A stretch of DNA of 9,835 nt, from the NCBI GenBank assembly GCA_000493965.1, contig AWNV01000087.1:1-9835 (forward strand), written 5' to 3'. The first letter of the stretch is position 1. The number at the start of each line of letters is the position of its first letter. A model generated the notes under the pieces. It saw only the letters and a list, made by a program, of their open reading frames with translations. It made no database searches and was not told the DNA's origin. A program made the position numbers and the translations under genes. The DNA comes from Candidatus Aminicenans sakinawicola JGI OTU-1. GTDB lineage: Bacteria; Acidobacteriota; Aminicenantia; Aminicenantales; Aminicenantaceae. Of the stretch, positions 1 through 6,942 are shown in pieces.

Positions 1-2
1 TC

Positions 3-947
3 GTAATAGTTATATTACATTTAGCTTCTTACCTGCCTTCACAACAAAAAGTACACAAGGGGTACATGGGGTATAGCGAAAAAGATTTGATAGAAATGTG
101 GAAAAAATGGTTAAAAAAATTTCCTTTACCGAAATATGCTGTAAAACTTGAGGTTATACAATCGTTTCCATCTGAAGAACTTTTCGAAAAGGGAATTTAC
201 TTGTGGAGACCTATTGGGATGGAGTGCTTATCAAATGGGAATATTGTAGTCAATGATCAAAAAGCCTGTCAGATTCTCATGTTTGATGACCAAGGAAACT
301 TTATTAAAAAAATTGGGAAAAAAGGGCAAGGTCCCGGTGAATTTGGAAATCCCTACTGTCTATCTTCGACTTCAGAAACAATAATCGTTGGCGATAACAG
401 TAATATGAGAATTCAATTCTATGATTTAAAGGGCAACTTTATCAGGGAGTTTAAAATATTTAAGGCTTTTTGGGATATGGCAGTAAGTCATGACGGATTG
501 ATCTATGCCGCTCCCATACGAATACGTCCTGAATCTCCACTTGTTGATGTTTTGGATACAGATGGGAAATTATTAACTTCCTTTGGAGAAGCGAGATTTG
601 GTGATAAATCAGACTGGCAGATACCAAATATGGTAAGAGGAATAAGTATAAATGATAAAAATGAGTTGTTTATTGCATTTCTAAGTTTTCCTCTTGTTTG
701 TAAGTATTCCGAGAATGGTGATTTACTAGCAGAATACAAACTCGAACATGAAGTAATGAAAGAGAAAGAAAAAATTAATTTAGATCATCTGAAAAAGAAT
801 CAAAACAGACTGATGACAGTCATCTATTCGATTCGAGCCGGCACAAATGGATTTTCTATCCTTCGAAACTATCCTCGTACCGAGATATTGGAATACGACA
901 ACGATGGCAGACTTCAAAACGAGTATTATTACGAGTACAAGAATTGA
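3..947 (+). CDS. Secreted six-bladed beta-propeller protein, 5' end outside window
   Basis: Probable exported NHL-like six-bladed beta-propeller; ligand and role unknown. The frame is open to the left edge: before the first ATG (position 66) it reads VIVILHLASYLPSQQKVHKG, which looks like the hydrophobic core and tail of a signal peptide. The true start therefore lies upstream of the window and ATG 66 is internal. Repeated blade strands are visible, for example ILMFDDQGNFIKKIGKKGQG followed by PGEF, IQFYDLKGNFIREF, VDVLDTDGKLLTSF, VCKYSENGDLLAEY and ILEYDNDGRLQNEY. The GQGPGE loop is the family hallmark shared with the minus-strand copies. Unlike those copies, no lipobox cysteine is visible in the part seen, so it may be released or differently anchored. 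It is the only propeller on the plus strand here and is more divergent than the others. Stop TGA at 945-947. The fold is fairly certain, the function is not. Confidence 0.8.
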   Translation, partial: VIVILHLASYLPSQQKVHKGYMGYSEKDLIEMWKKWLKKFPLPKYAVKLEVIQSFPSEELFEKGIYLWRPIGMECLSNGNIVVNDQKACQILMFDDQGNFIKKIGKKGQGPGEFGNPYCLSSTSETIIVGDNSNMRIQFYDLKGNFIREFKIFKAFWDMAVSHDGLIYAAPIRIRPESPLVDVLDTDGKLLTSFGEARFGDKSDWQIPNMVRGISINDKNELFIAFLSFPLVCKYSENGDLLAEYKLEHEVMKEKEKINLDHLKKNQNRLMTVIYSIRAGTNGFSILRNYPRTEILEYDNDGRLQNEYYYEYKN

Positions 948-1010
948 AACAGAAAAAAAGATTGAAGGTTATTTCTGAAATTAAAAAAGGAATTGAAATC
1001 TTTTCGGGAA

Positions 1011-1018
1011 AGAAAGGA
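1011..1018 (+). promoter_or_regulatory. Ribosome binding site of the HEPN gene
   Basis: AGAAAGGA lies 6 nt before ATG 1025. An in-frame TAA at 1019-1021 rules out any upstream start, so the start at 1025 is well fixed. Confidence 0.65.
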
Positions 1019-1024
1019 TAAATT

Positions 1025-1438
1025 ATGACGCCTAAATTCAGAACGAGAGATGTTGAAAAGTCATTATACATTAACTATTTTAAGCGTGCTGAAGAATGCC
1101 TCCATGCGGCAAAAAACTCCTTTGCTGTACAAGAATGGAATGCAGCTACAATTAATGCTATTCATTCTTGTATTTCCGCTTGCGATGCTATCTGTATATA
1201 TTTTTTAGGCAAGCGCCATGCTGGAGAAAGTCACAACGATGCCGTAACCATTTTTAGGACGATTAAATTCGATGATGAAGAAATAAACACAAATGCAAAT
1301 AGAGTCTTAAGAATACTTCGCATAAAAAATATGGCCGAATATGAAGAAAGATTAGTCCATAGATATGAAGCCGAAAAGCTCTTAAAAGACTGTAAAAGAT
1401 TTCTTGAATATGTCAGAAGAAAATTACCACCAAGATAG
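1025..1438 (+). CDS. HEPN domain protein
   Basis: Small all-alpha protein of 137 residues resembling the HEPN family (the partner half of MNT-HEPN toxin-antitoxin modules and related RNA-directed systems). Features seen: an N-terminal helix YFKRAEECLHAAKNSF (residues 18-33), a second helix with AATINAIHSCISACDAI (40-56), a GKRHAGESHNDAV turn (62-74), then the family-like RIKNMAEYEER segment (99-109), and a C-terminal helix EAEKLLKDCKRFLEYVRRKL (115-134). The catalytic R-x4-6-H motif of RNase HEPNs is not complete: after R99 there is no His at the expected spacing, only Glu105/Tyr106. It is thus probably not an RNase, or belongs to the 'RxxNxAxY' subgroup. No intact nucleotidyltransferase partner lies beside it; a short open tail in another frame ends 3 nt upstream (see findings). 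It has a strong ribosome binding site. Family assignment is from pattern memory, with moderate certainty. Confidence 0.72.
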   Translation: MTPKFRTRDVEKSLYINYFKRAEECLHAAKNSFAVQEWNAATINAIHSCISACDAICIYFLGKRHAGESHNDAVTIFRTIKFDDEEINTNANRVLRILRIKNMAEYEERLVHRYEAEKLLKDCKRFLEYVRRKLPPR

Positions 1439-1554
1439 TTGTCAAATGAAGTGTTCAGTTTATACAAGTATTTAACTTTCTATCTAACTTCCTCTAGATT
1501 TAATTCCACCTGAATAATAACCTTCTGTATTCATGTCTATCTTAATATCATACA

Positions 1555-1812
1555 TTATTTTGAACCTTTGTCCTCGATCCTATATTTTTTGAATGAGATT
1601 GTCTCATCTTCATTCCGAACTCTCATGTAGAGAAAATTCTCTGAAAGCGCCATCGGACTGTAGCCGATAAGAATCGGATCGAACTTGCCTGGTGTTTTCA
1701 GGTAAAAAATATCGATATAGCTGCCTTCAAAGTCAAAGACATCGATCAGGACACCTTTTTTCTCATCTAACTCTCCTTTCTTGATAATTTTTTTATATAT
1801 GAACCATCTTTT
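1555..1812 (-). pseudogene. C-terminal remnant of a beta-propeller gene
   Basis: Reading the minus strand from 1812 to the TAA at 1555-1557 gives an 85-codon open stretch with typical propeller strands: GVLIDVFDFEGSYIDIFYL, then PILIGYSPMALSENFLYMRV, then ETISFKKYRIEDKGSK at the end. This is the layout of the last blades and terminal strand of the neighbouring propellers (YNIFDKDGKYIVDILL...MIYTIEE...VKRYKVTW). There is no start codon ahead of the first strand, an in-frame TAA at 1813-1815 bounds it upstream, and no signal peptide or GQGPGE part exists. It is read as the 3' stump of a deleted family member whose front end was lost next to the repeat at 1854-1893. The remainder of the gap between the HEPN gene and the remnant (1439-1554) shows nothing I can identify. 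Confidence 0.7.
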
Positions 1813-1853
1813 TTACGAGGCTCTAAATTCCTTCTGCCATCTTCTTTCTAGTT

Positions 1854-1893
1854 TGGAATCGATGGCTTTAAGGCCTCTGGCTTCTAGTCAGCT
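1854..1893. repeat. Intergenic repeat, copy A
   Basis: Shares GATGGCTTTAAG and CCTCTGGCTTC with copy B (4551-4590), and GGCTTTAAGG plus the GGCTTC-x-AGTC end with copy C (6943-6983). It starts only 9 nt past the stop of the propeller gene ending at 1902 and separates that gene from the next propeller remnant. The left arm of the hairpin seen in B and C is weakened here (GGAATC instead of GGAAGC). Confidence 0.6.
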
Positions 1894-1901
1894 TAAATTC
1901 G

Positions 1902-3005
1902 CTAATATTTCCAGGTAACTTTGTATCTTTTAACATACTGATATCCATCATCATCTTCTTCGATTGTGTAAATCATATTATTTTTTATTACATGGGGTAA
2001 TGCCATTAATAAAATATCTACTATGTATTTTCCATCTTTATCAAATATATTGTAATAGTATCCATTCCCGTCTGAAGCCTTCTTATAGGTTCTAACAAAT
2101 ATTCTTCCTTCATCATCTACTGTAAACCAATAAAAAGGACCATGATGTGTTGGGATTTTTAGCTTTCTTCCCGGACGGGCTTCCTTCTTTTTTTCTTCAA
2201 TTTCTTCTTCCGTAATTTTCACGGGGTCATAATCTTTTAAAATCTTTTTTATAATTTCTCCATTGGGATTATACACCTCAAGCACATACTCCTCAGCGTT
2301 CCCACAGATCACAGTATCATCTGACAGCACCGCCCACCGTAACACTGGCTTGAAAGGATTATAGATTTGAGGATTACGTGAAAATGGAGAAGAACCATAG
2401 GAACATATAAAATCTATCTCCGGGCTAACTTTTCTTACTTCATAAACTTGTTTTTCAACATCAACTGTCCCACCTATGATGTTACCTTCTTTATCACATT
2501 CAATTTGGACTAAGCTCATTTTTGCAAAAGATAGATTCTTTATAAAATCACCATCAAAAGAAAAAAAAGCAAACCTACGGCTCAAGGGGTCCTCAACTAC
2601 AATTTCATTTTGCTTGGATATTGTTATAAATGCCGGCATTCCAATTTCCCCAGGACCTTGTCCTTTCTTCCCAATGGACTTAATATACTTTCCGTCTTTT
2701 GAAAACTTTTTAACATTGGCTTCCTTAATATCCAACACATAAATATTCCCTGCATCATCAACGGCTATATCTCTTACTTGAGAAAACATATATTCTTCTT
2801 CGCCTTCTGTTTTTCCAATGGATAGCACTTCTTTTATTCCAACGACATCCTCATCATATAACGGTCTTTTTGGATTTTTGACAACAGTTACGCCGTTTTC
2901 ATACTTAATGGAACCTTTCCATTCAGACTTTTGTTGTCCACAGGAATTGAAGAGAAATACAAATGATAAGATGCAAATAGAAAGATAAAACAGTCTGTTT
3001 TTCAT
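1902..3005 (-). CDS. Six-bladed beta-propeller lipoprotein (intact copy)
   Basis: Predicted lipid-anchored beta-propeller of 367 residues, the only full-length, unbroken copy in the window. An N-terminal type II signal peptide has a Lys/Arg start, a hydrophobic core LFYLSICILSFVFLF and NSC with Cys22 as the lipidated residue. This is followed by a linker with EWKGSIKYENGVTVVKNPKR, then blades: DIAVDDAGNIYVLDIKEANV, VKKFSKDGKYIKSIGKKGQG-PGE, FAFFSFDGDFIKNL, LEVYNPNGEIIKKI, WFTVDDEGRIFVRT and YNIFDKDGKYIVDILL, closing with DDDGYQYVKRYKVTWKY. Such proteins are common in large paralogous sets; the ligand is unknown. The start is supported by AAAAGGGG 7 nt upstream and a consensus promoter further up. 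It ends in TAG. Its C-terminal DNA is near-identical to that of the broken copy at 9295, which points to recent duplication or gene conversion. Confidence 0.9.
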   Translation of the reverse strand: MKNRLFYLSICILSFVFLFNSCGQQKSEWKGSIKYENGVTVVKNPKRPLYDEDVVGIKEVLSIGKTEGEEEYMFSQVRDIAVDDAGNIYVLDIKEANVKKFSKDGKYIKSIGKKGQGPGEIGMPAFITISKQNEIVVEDPLSRRFAFFSFDGDFIKNLSFAKMSLVQIECDKEGNIIGGTVDVEKQVYEVRKVSPEIDFICSYGSSPFSRNPQIYNPFKPVLRWAVLSDDTVICGNAEEYVLEVYNPNGEIIKKILKDYDPVKITEEEIEEKKKEARPGRKLKIPTHHGPFYWFTVDDEGRIFVRTYKKASDGNGYYYNIFDKDGKYIVDILLMALPHVIKNNMIYTIEEDDDGYQYVKRYKVTWKY

Positions 3006-3012
3006 ATTTCAT

Positions 3013-3020
3013 CCCCTTTT
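3013..3020 (-). promoter_or_regulatory. Ribosome binding site of the intact propeller gene
   Basis: Minus-strand AAAAGGGG, 7 nt ahead of the ATG at 3003-3005. It is a strong Shine-Dalgarno match and fixes the start. Confidence 0.65.
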
Positions 3021-3041
3021 CATTTGATAGAATCTGACTCC

Positions 3042-3070
3042 ATTTTAAAATGCCAAGGCTCAATTGTCAA
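3042..3070 (-). promoter_or_regulatory. Sigma70-type promoter of the intact propeller gene
   Basis: On the minus strand TTGACA (3070-3065) is followed after exactly 17 nt by TAAAAT (3047-3042), about 37 nt before the start codon. This is a near-consensus housekeeping promoter and suggests the gene is transcribed on its own rather than from upstream genes. Confidence 0.7.
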
Positions 3071-3310
3071 TTCAAAGGGTTTTGTTTTGGAGTGGGTGTC
3101 CGGGAGTCCCTATTCCCAATTCATCTTATTAACTACTAGCTTAACAAATCCGCTATCCTTCCGTTAAGTGCTTTTTTAATTATAGCCTAAATGGCTGATA
3201 CTTTGAAAATTTCTTTTTCCTGTTTATATTTAGATTTTTCTATGTTCATATTATTACTTATGGATTATTATACATTAGATTTTTTTTATCAGATCAATTT
3301 CACCTTTTTT
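3071..3310. other. Non-coding spacer
   Basis: AT-rich spacer between the broken propeller gene ending at 3311 and the promoter of the next gene. It contains T-runs and a 6-bp inverted repeat (CTTAAC...GTTAAG, about 3140-3168) followed on the plus strand by a short T-run. I see no gene, no copy of the intergenic repeat and no convincing terminator for the minus-strand gene. Confidence 0.5.
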
Positions 3311-4463
3311 TTATTTCTTCTGAATGCTATAGGACTCAAACACCTTGTACCCATTGTCTTTTTCTCTAACCCAATAAAAATATCTATTATTTACCTTGAT
3401 TTTCGCACTGTCATTTTGAAGAGATTTGATTGGATCAATATATCCGGCTGCCACAAAGCCAACAAAAACACCTTGAGAGTTAAAAACATCGCAAAGATAA
3501 GCCCCAGTTGATTTATCCTTTTCGTATGTCATAGCATAGAGTCTTTCCTGACTGTCGGTCAAGAAGTTTTGGTAAGCAGGAAAATATTCGTGAAACTTTA
3601 TTTTTTCTCGATCAGGACTTCCTTTAGGAATAAAAGACATGATCTCCTTTTCGTATTCTTTAGAAACAGGGATTTTTTTATGCTCTTTCTTAACCCTGCG
3701 AACTGGATTGCCGAATAAGTCATAAACAAAAATATCTTCTCCCATCTTTTTATGGAAAATATAGATAAATCTTGAGGAAGCTCCAATAACAGGAATCTCC
3801 TCAAGGATATTAATTTCTTCATTAAAAAGATTATATGTAGTAAGTCTTTTTATTTTTTCAAATTGAGCATCATATATACTGACAACAATATCTCCAATTA
3901 CTAGGTTTTCATCAACCTCGAGTTTATGTATGATAGAATTTCCATTATCTAGAAAAATGAGCCCACCTGGAGGCATTACTATGTTCAACTTGGTCTACCG
4001 AAAAAAAATTCCATTTTTATCAAAATAGAAGAGACTTCTCTGATTGTAATCATAAATGGTTACCATGTTGTCATTTGTCAGACTGGCATTTCTCAGGTTT
4101 TGAATTTCCCCTGGCCCCTGCCCAATTTTTCCAAACGATTTAATAAAACGTCCCTGAGCATCGAACTTAAATACAATATCATCTCCTGACTTCGGGAATT
4201 GGAAAATATAAATATTCATCTCATCATCCAAATCAAAGCTAAAAATATTTGTCAGGCCGAGCTCTGCTGTGTCTGGATTTTCCAGGTCGATCACAAATCT
4301 TTTTTTTTGATGTATAATTGAAATTACTCTCCGACTCATAAGGCTTGAGTTGATTTACTACTACTTCGACACCATCTTCCATGTATCTTTCAACTTTTTC
4401 TTGTTTTGGGGCACAGTAGAAAAATATAGACAATATTAAAACAAGATAAATAAATTTTTTCAT
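3311..4463 (-). pseudogene. Six-bladed beta-propeller lipoprotein, broken by a frameshift and an amber codon
   Basis: One family member of about 380 codons in three open pieces. Piece 1 (4463 to about 4300) has a lipoprotein signal MKKFIYLVLILSIFFYC (Cys17), then EDGVEVVVNQLKPYESES. At a run of nine A on the minus strand (4300-4308) the frame is lost: with eight A it would continue SKKRFVIDLENPDTAELGL. Piece 2 (to 3998) carries FSFDLDDEMNIYIFQF, FKFDAQGRFIKSFGKIGQG-PGE and YFDKNGIFFR, then a TAG at 3995-3997. Piece 3 continues in the same frame with TKLNIVMPPGGLIFLDNGN and further blades, ending FYWVREKDNGYKVFESYSIQ and TAA at 3311. A Gln codon (CAG) mutated to TAG would explain the stop. The TTG at 3986-3988 is therefore not a real start. 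Two lesions suggest decay; the homopolymer could also be a sequencing error or slippage site. Confidence 0.82.
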
Positions 4464-4482
4464 AATCTCTTACTTTATTAAG

Positions 4483-4513
4483 AATCTCTATTTCATTCTA
4501 TCGTATTTTTCAA
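4483..4513 (-). promoter_or_regulatory. Conserved upstream block, possible promoter (copy at 4.5 kb)
   Basis: A 21-bp block (4483-4503, minus strand CGATAGAATGAAATAGAGAT plus one T) is identical at 6876-6896. In both places it lies 20 nt before the start codon of a propeller gene. Here a TTGAAA (4513-4508) lies 17 nt before TAGAGA within the block; at the other copy the corresponding hexamer is TGGAAA. The spacing is right for a promoter but the -10 match is poor, so the exact role (promoter, operator or leader) is open. Confidence 0.4.
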
Positions 4514-4550
4514 TTAGGCGCTATTCTGCTCATCTGTCTTTTCTCACCTT

Positions 4551-4590
4551 GGGAAGCGATGGCTTTAAGACCTCTGGCTTCCAGTCGGCT
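4551..4590. repeat. Intergenic repeat, copy B
   Basis: Shares CGATGGCTTTAAG and CCTCTGGCTTC with copy A and GGGAAGC, GGCTTTAAG and TGGCTTCCAGTCG with copy C. The ends GGAAGC (4552-4557) and GCTTCC (4577-4582) form a 6-bp inverted repeat around a 19-nt loop. It lies between the end of the MutS-like gene (4630) and the upstream region of the propeller gene starting at 4463. Homology with copy C continues towards the gene through the conserved upstream block. Confidence 0.65.
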
Positions 4591-4629
4591 CATCCCTTGA
4601 AGACAGAATCCTAAAGATCACATAAGAAA

Positions 4630-6378
4630 TTATTCATCCTCTATTTCCTTCTGAATTCTCGTATCAGCTGCATCAGCAATTTCATTTGGATAACCCACAT
4701 GACGTAAAAGTTTAATCGCATTACGAGTAGTCGATGGGCCCTTCATTAATTTATAGTTAAATGAAATTCCTTCTTCTGTTATTTTCTCCAGGAAGTGAAA
4801 ATTGCTGTAGGAACTTTCTACAAGTTCTGTAAGCTCTAGGTCGTGAGTTGTAGCAAATATTAAGCAATAATGTTTCGACAAATAAAGGAGAACTTCTGCT
4901 GAAGCTGAAATTCGTTCAAGTGAATTGGTCCCCCGAAAGACTTCATCCAATAAGCAAAGACAAGGAACATCTTTTTCTAGTGCATTAATAATTCTAAGAA
5001 GAGCACGAATCTCATCAAGATAATAACTTTTCCCCTCAATGACATTGTCTTTTCTGCCAATCAAAGTCATGATGTGAAAGAAGCTTGCTTGGTATTCTTT
5101 TGCTAAACAGGTATATATGGTTTGAGCTAAGACTACATTTACTCCAATAGCTTTCAGAAAAGTAGTCTTCCCTGACATATTCGAGCCTGTTATTAGTACA
5201 CCGTCTGATTCAATAGAAATGGAATTTGGGATTGGCTTGTTCAGTAATGGATGCACCACTTCTTCAATCTTCAGAAAGGATCCTGAATTTAAAAATTTTG
5301 GTTCTACAAAGCTTTCTAATCCAGCTCTATAAGAGGCTACTGCGACCATGGTGTCTAAAAAGCCAGTCGCAGTAAAAATTTGCCTTAATTGCCTCTCATA
5401 CTTCTCTAAAGCACTTAAAACAGAATAAAAAGCCCGAACTTCGATTAAAAAGATGATATTAAAATATTCAGAGATATAAAAAGAATCTCCTTCCCTTCCC
5501 AACAAGCCTGTTTTCTTTGAAATGTAGGATACTTTATTTAGTGACTGTTCAATTTCTTTATGATAGTTCTCCAGTACCGGGTGTTTGATTTCTGTCAGAC
5601 TTTTTGCACATCTGATTAACTTACCTAAATAACGAATGGAAGAAAGATGTTCGTAAATTTTCTGCTTGGTTCGGTAATGAAGGAACATATTACATAATAA
5701 AGTTGCACCAAGTCCAAACCATGCTAAGCTATAATTTAATACGCCAAACAAAATAAAAATGGGAATCAAAAATAATAAGAAGCTATACAGGAAGGCATAT
5801 TTATTACGAGGAGGTTGGTCCTCCCATAGGATATCTAAATGATAAACATCTCCCTTTTTTCCTAACTTCGAAAAAGCTACTTGATATTTTTCTCTGATTT
5901 TTTGTTCCTGAGAAAACAGGTTGATTAAACAATTCCTTTTATCGAGTTCCTCTTTATTAAAAAGAGGACGCCTGAGCAATGAGTAAAGTGCAAGTTCACC
6001 TGGAATTGTCATCGTTCTGTCTATTTGGGCGTAAACTAAATCCATATCCAAATCGTTCCATGTTCTATCATCAAGCACATATTTATTATCATCTCCGGTT
6101 TGTATTCCTTTGAAATGGGCATGAAGTTCAGAAAAGTTTCGCAATCTTGATTCTGCAACACCCCATTTTTTCCTTAAATTTGCAATTAGCTTTGCCCTGT
6201 TAAGTCTTTGATACTGTTTAAATGATAGATAAATGAGAGGTAATGTTACCAACAAAAGCAAATAATATTTTGTATTCAGGTCAGAGGCCATTATTACAGA
6301 TGTAAATATGATAACTATTGTTAAAGAGATTAGAATAACAAGTTTGATTTTTATACTATTTGTGTTCAATTGTTCCAA
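4630..6378 (-). CDS. Membrane-anchored MutS-like ATPase
   Basis: 582-residue protein with the MutS C-terminal ATPase domain: Walker A GSNMSGKTTF (398-407), Walker B LCLLDEVFRGTNSLERI (474-490) with D478/E479, and the switch motif ATTHDLEL (509-516). Ahead of it is a lever/clamp-like part starting RTMTIPGELALYSLLRRPLF (121-140). The mismatch-reading N-terminal domain of MutS1 is absent. Instead there are hydrophobic segments at about 12-30, 37-51 and a longer hairpin at about 194-232, which place it in the cell membrane. Proteins of this build (MutS-domain membrane proteins) occur in several phyla and have no settled function; they are not expected to do canonical mismatch repair. The start is uncertain: TTG at 6376-6378 directly follows an in-frame TAG, has no clear ribosome binding site, and the first in-frame ATG would remove the first membrane segment. 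It stands alone between two propeller genes. Confidence 0.85.
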   Translation of the reverse strand: MEQLNTNSIKIKLVILISLTIVIIFTSVIMASDLNTKYYLLLLVTLPLIYLSFKQYQRLNRAKLIANLRKKWGVAESRLRNFSELHAHFKGIQTGDDNKYVLDDRTWNDLDMDLVYAQIDRTMTIPGELALYSLLRRPLFNKEELDKRNCLINLFSQEQKIREKYQVAFSKLGKKGDVYHLDILWEDQPPRNKYAFLYSFLLFLIPIFILFGVLNYSLAWFGLGATLLCNMFLHYRTKQKIYEHLSSIRYLGKLIRCAKSLTEIKHPVLENYHKEIEQSLNKVSYISKKTGLLGREGDSFYISEYFNIIFLIEVRAFYSVLSALEKYERQLRQIFTATGFLDTMVAVASYRAGLESFVEPKFLNSGSFLKIEEVVHPLLNKPIPNSISIESDGVLITGSNMSGKTTFLKAIGVNVVLAQTIYTCLAKEYQASFFHIMTLIGRKDNVIEGKSYYLDEIRALLRIINALEKDVPCLCLLDEVFRGTNSLERISASAEVLLYLSKHYCLIFATTHDLELTELVESSYSNFHFLEKITEEGISFNYKLMKGPSTTRNAIKLLRHVGYPNEIADAADTRIQKEIEDE

Positions 6379-6451
6379 CTACATTATCATTAAACACAGG
6401 TAACTTGTCCTCATTTATTTTACCGTCTGCAAAGTTAAAACTCTAGGTTCT

Positions 6452-6856
6452 TTATCTTCCAGGTGTGATTACTAAATTCCTCGGCCGTTGTATTTCTCCG
6501 GGCCCTTGACCTCTTTTTCCTATAGTTGTCAAATATTTACCATCTTTATTGAATACCTTTATGTGGGCTTCTTTGAAATCAAGGATGTAGATATTTTCCT
6601 CATCATCTACCCCTACATCAATTATCTCAGAAAACATATTATCTTCATTCCCTTGCTTCTCTCCGATAGTTAACTCCTCTTCCAAGCTAAAGATGTCCTC
6701 ACTATATATCGGCTCTTGAGGATTCTTAACGATTGTAACTCCATCAATTTCCTCAATTGTTCCTTTCCATTCAGCCTTTTGTTGACTACAAGAAACAGTC
6801 ATAATCAAGATTGAAAGAACTAATACAATTGAGACAATCGTAATTTTGGTTTTCAT
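6452..6856 (-). pseudogene. Beta-propeller lipoprotein truncated after blade 2
   Basis: 134 codons with an intact front: signal peptide MKTKITIVSIVLVLSILIMT-VSC (Cys23), linker QQKAEWKGTIEEIDGVTIVK, strands VDDEENIYILDFKEAHIKVF and NKDGKYLTTIGKRGQG-PGE. It then ends NLVITPGR and TAA, about 230 residues short of the intact paralog, to which this part is closely similar. After the stop, still in the same frame, comes TAG and then a stretch (6442-6356) containing LPVFNDNVVGTIE, which resembles LPHVIKNNMIYTIE in the last blade of the intact copy. So the middle of the gene appears deleted, with the tail now overlapping the start of the MutS-like gene. The start has a strong GAGAGGAG 4 nt upstream, so a small lipoprotein may still be made. 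Alternatively this is a functional short protein, which I think less likely because a propeller cannot close with two blades. Confidence 0.75.
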
Positions 6857-6860
6857 TATT

Positions 6861-6868
6861 CTCCTCTC
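6861..6868 (-). promoter_or_regulatory. Ribosome binding site of the truncated propeller
   Basis: Minus-strand GAGAGGAG, 4 nt before ATG 6854-6856. The translation signal remains strong although the gene body is truncated. Confidence 0.6.
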
Positions 6869-6875
6869 TATTGGA

Positions 6876-6907
6876 AATCTCTATTTCATTCTATCGCATC
6901 TTTCCAT
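6876..6907 (-). promoter_or_regulatory. Conserved upstream block, possible promoter (copy at 6.9 kb)
   Basis: Same 21-bp block as at 4483-4503, again 20 nt before a propeller start codon, with TGGAAA 17 nt ahead of TAGAGA. The equal distance to both start codons argues for function or for a very recent duplication. Confidence 0.4.
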
Positions 6908-6942
6908 GTGGTGCTAGCTTGTTCAGCTGTCTCTCTAACAAA

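Noticed and set aside
503..739. Minus-strand open frame opposite the first propeller gene
   Set aside because: It lies inside a well-supported propeller frame on the other strand and has no recognisable domain or ribosome binding site.
3140..3172. Hairpin CTTAAC...GTTAAG followed by a T-run on the plus strand
   Set aside because: The stem is only about 6 bp with a 17-nt loop, and no plus-strand gene ends nearby.
3986..3988. TTG as the start of a separate 225-residue protein
   Set aside because: It is in the same frame as the piece ending at 3995 and is only separated from it by one TAG. The sequence continues a propeller, so it is a broken gene and not a new start.
4630..6378. Canonical mismatch repair MutS
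   Set aside because: It lacks the N-terminal mismatch-recognition domain, has membrane segments, and is about 580 rather than 850 residues long.
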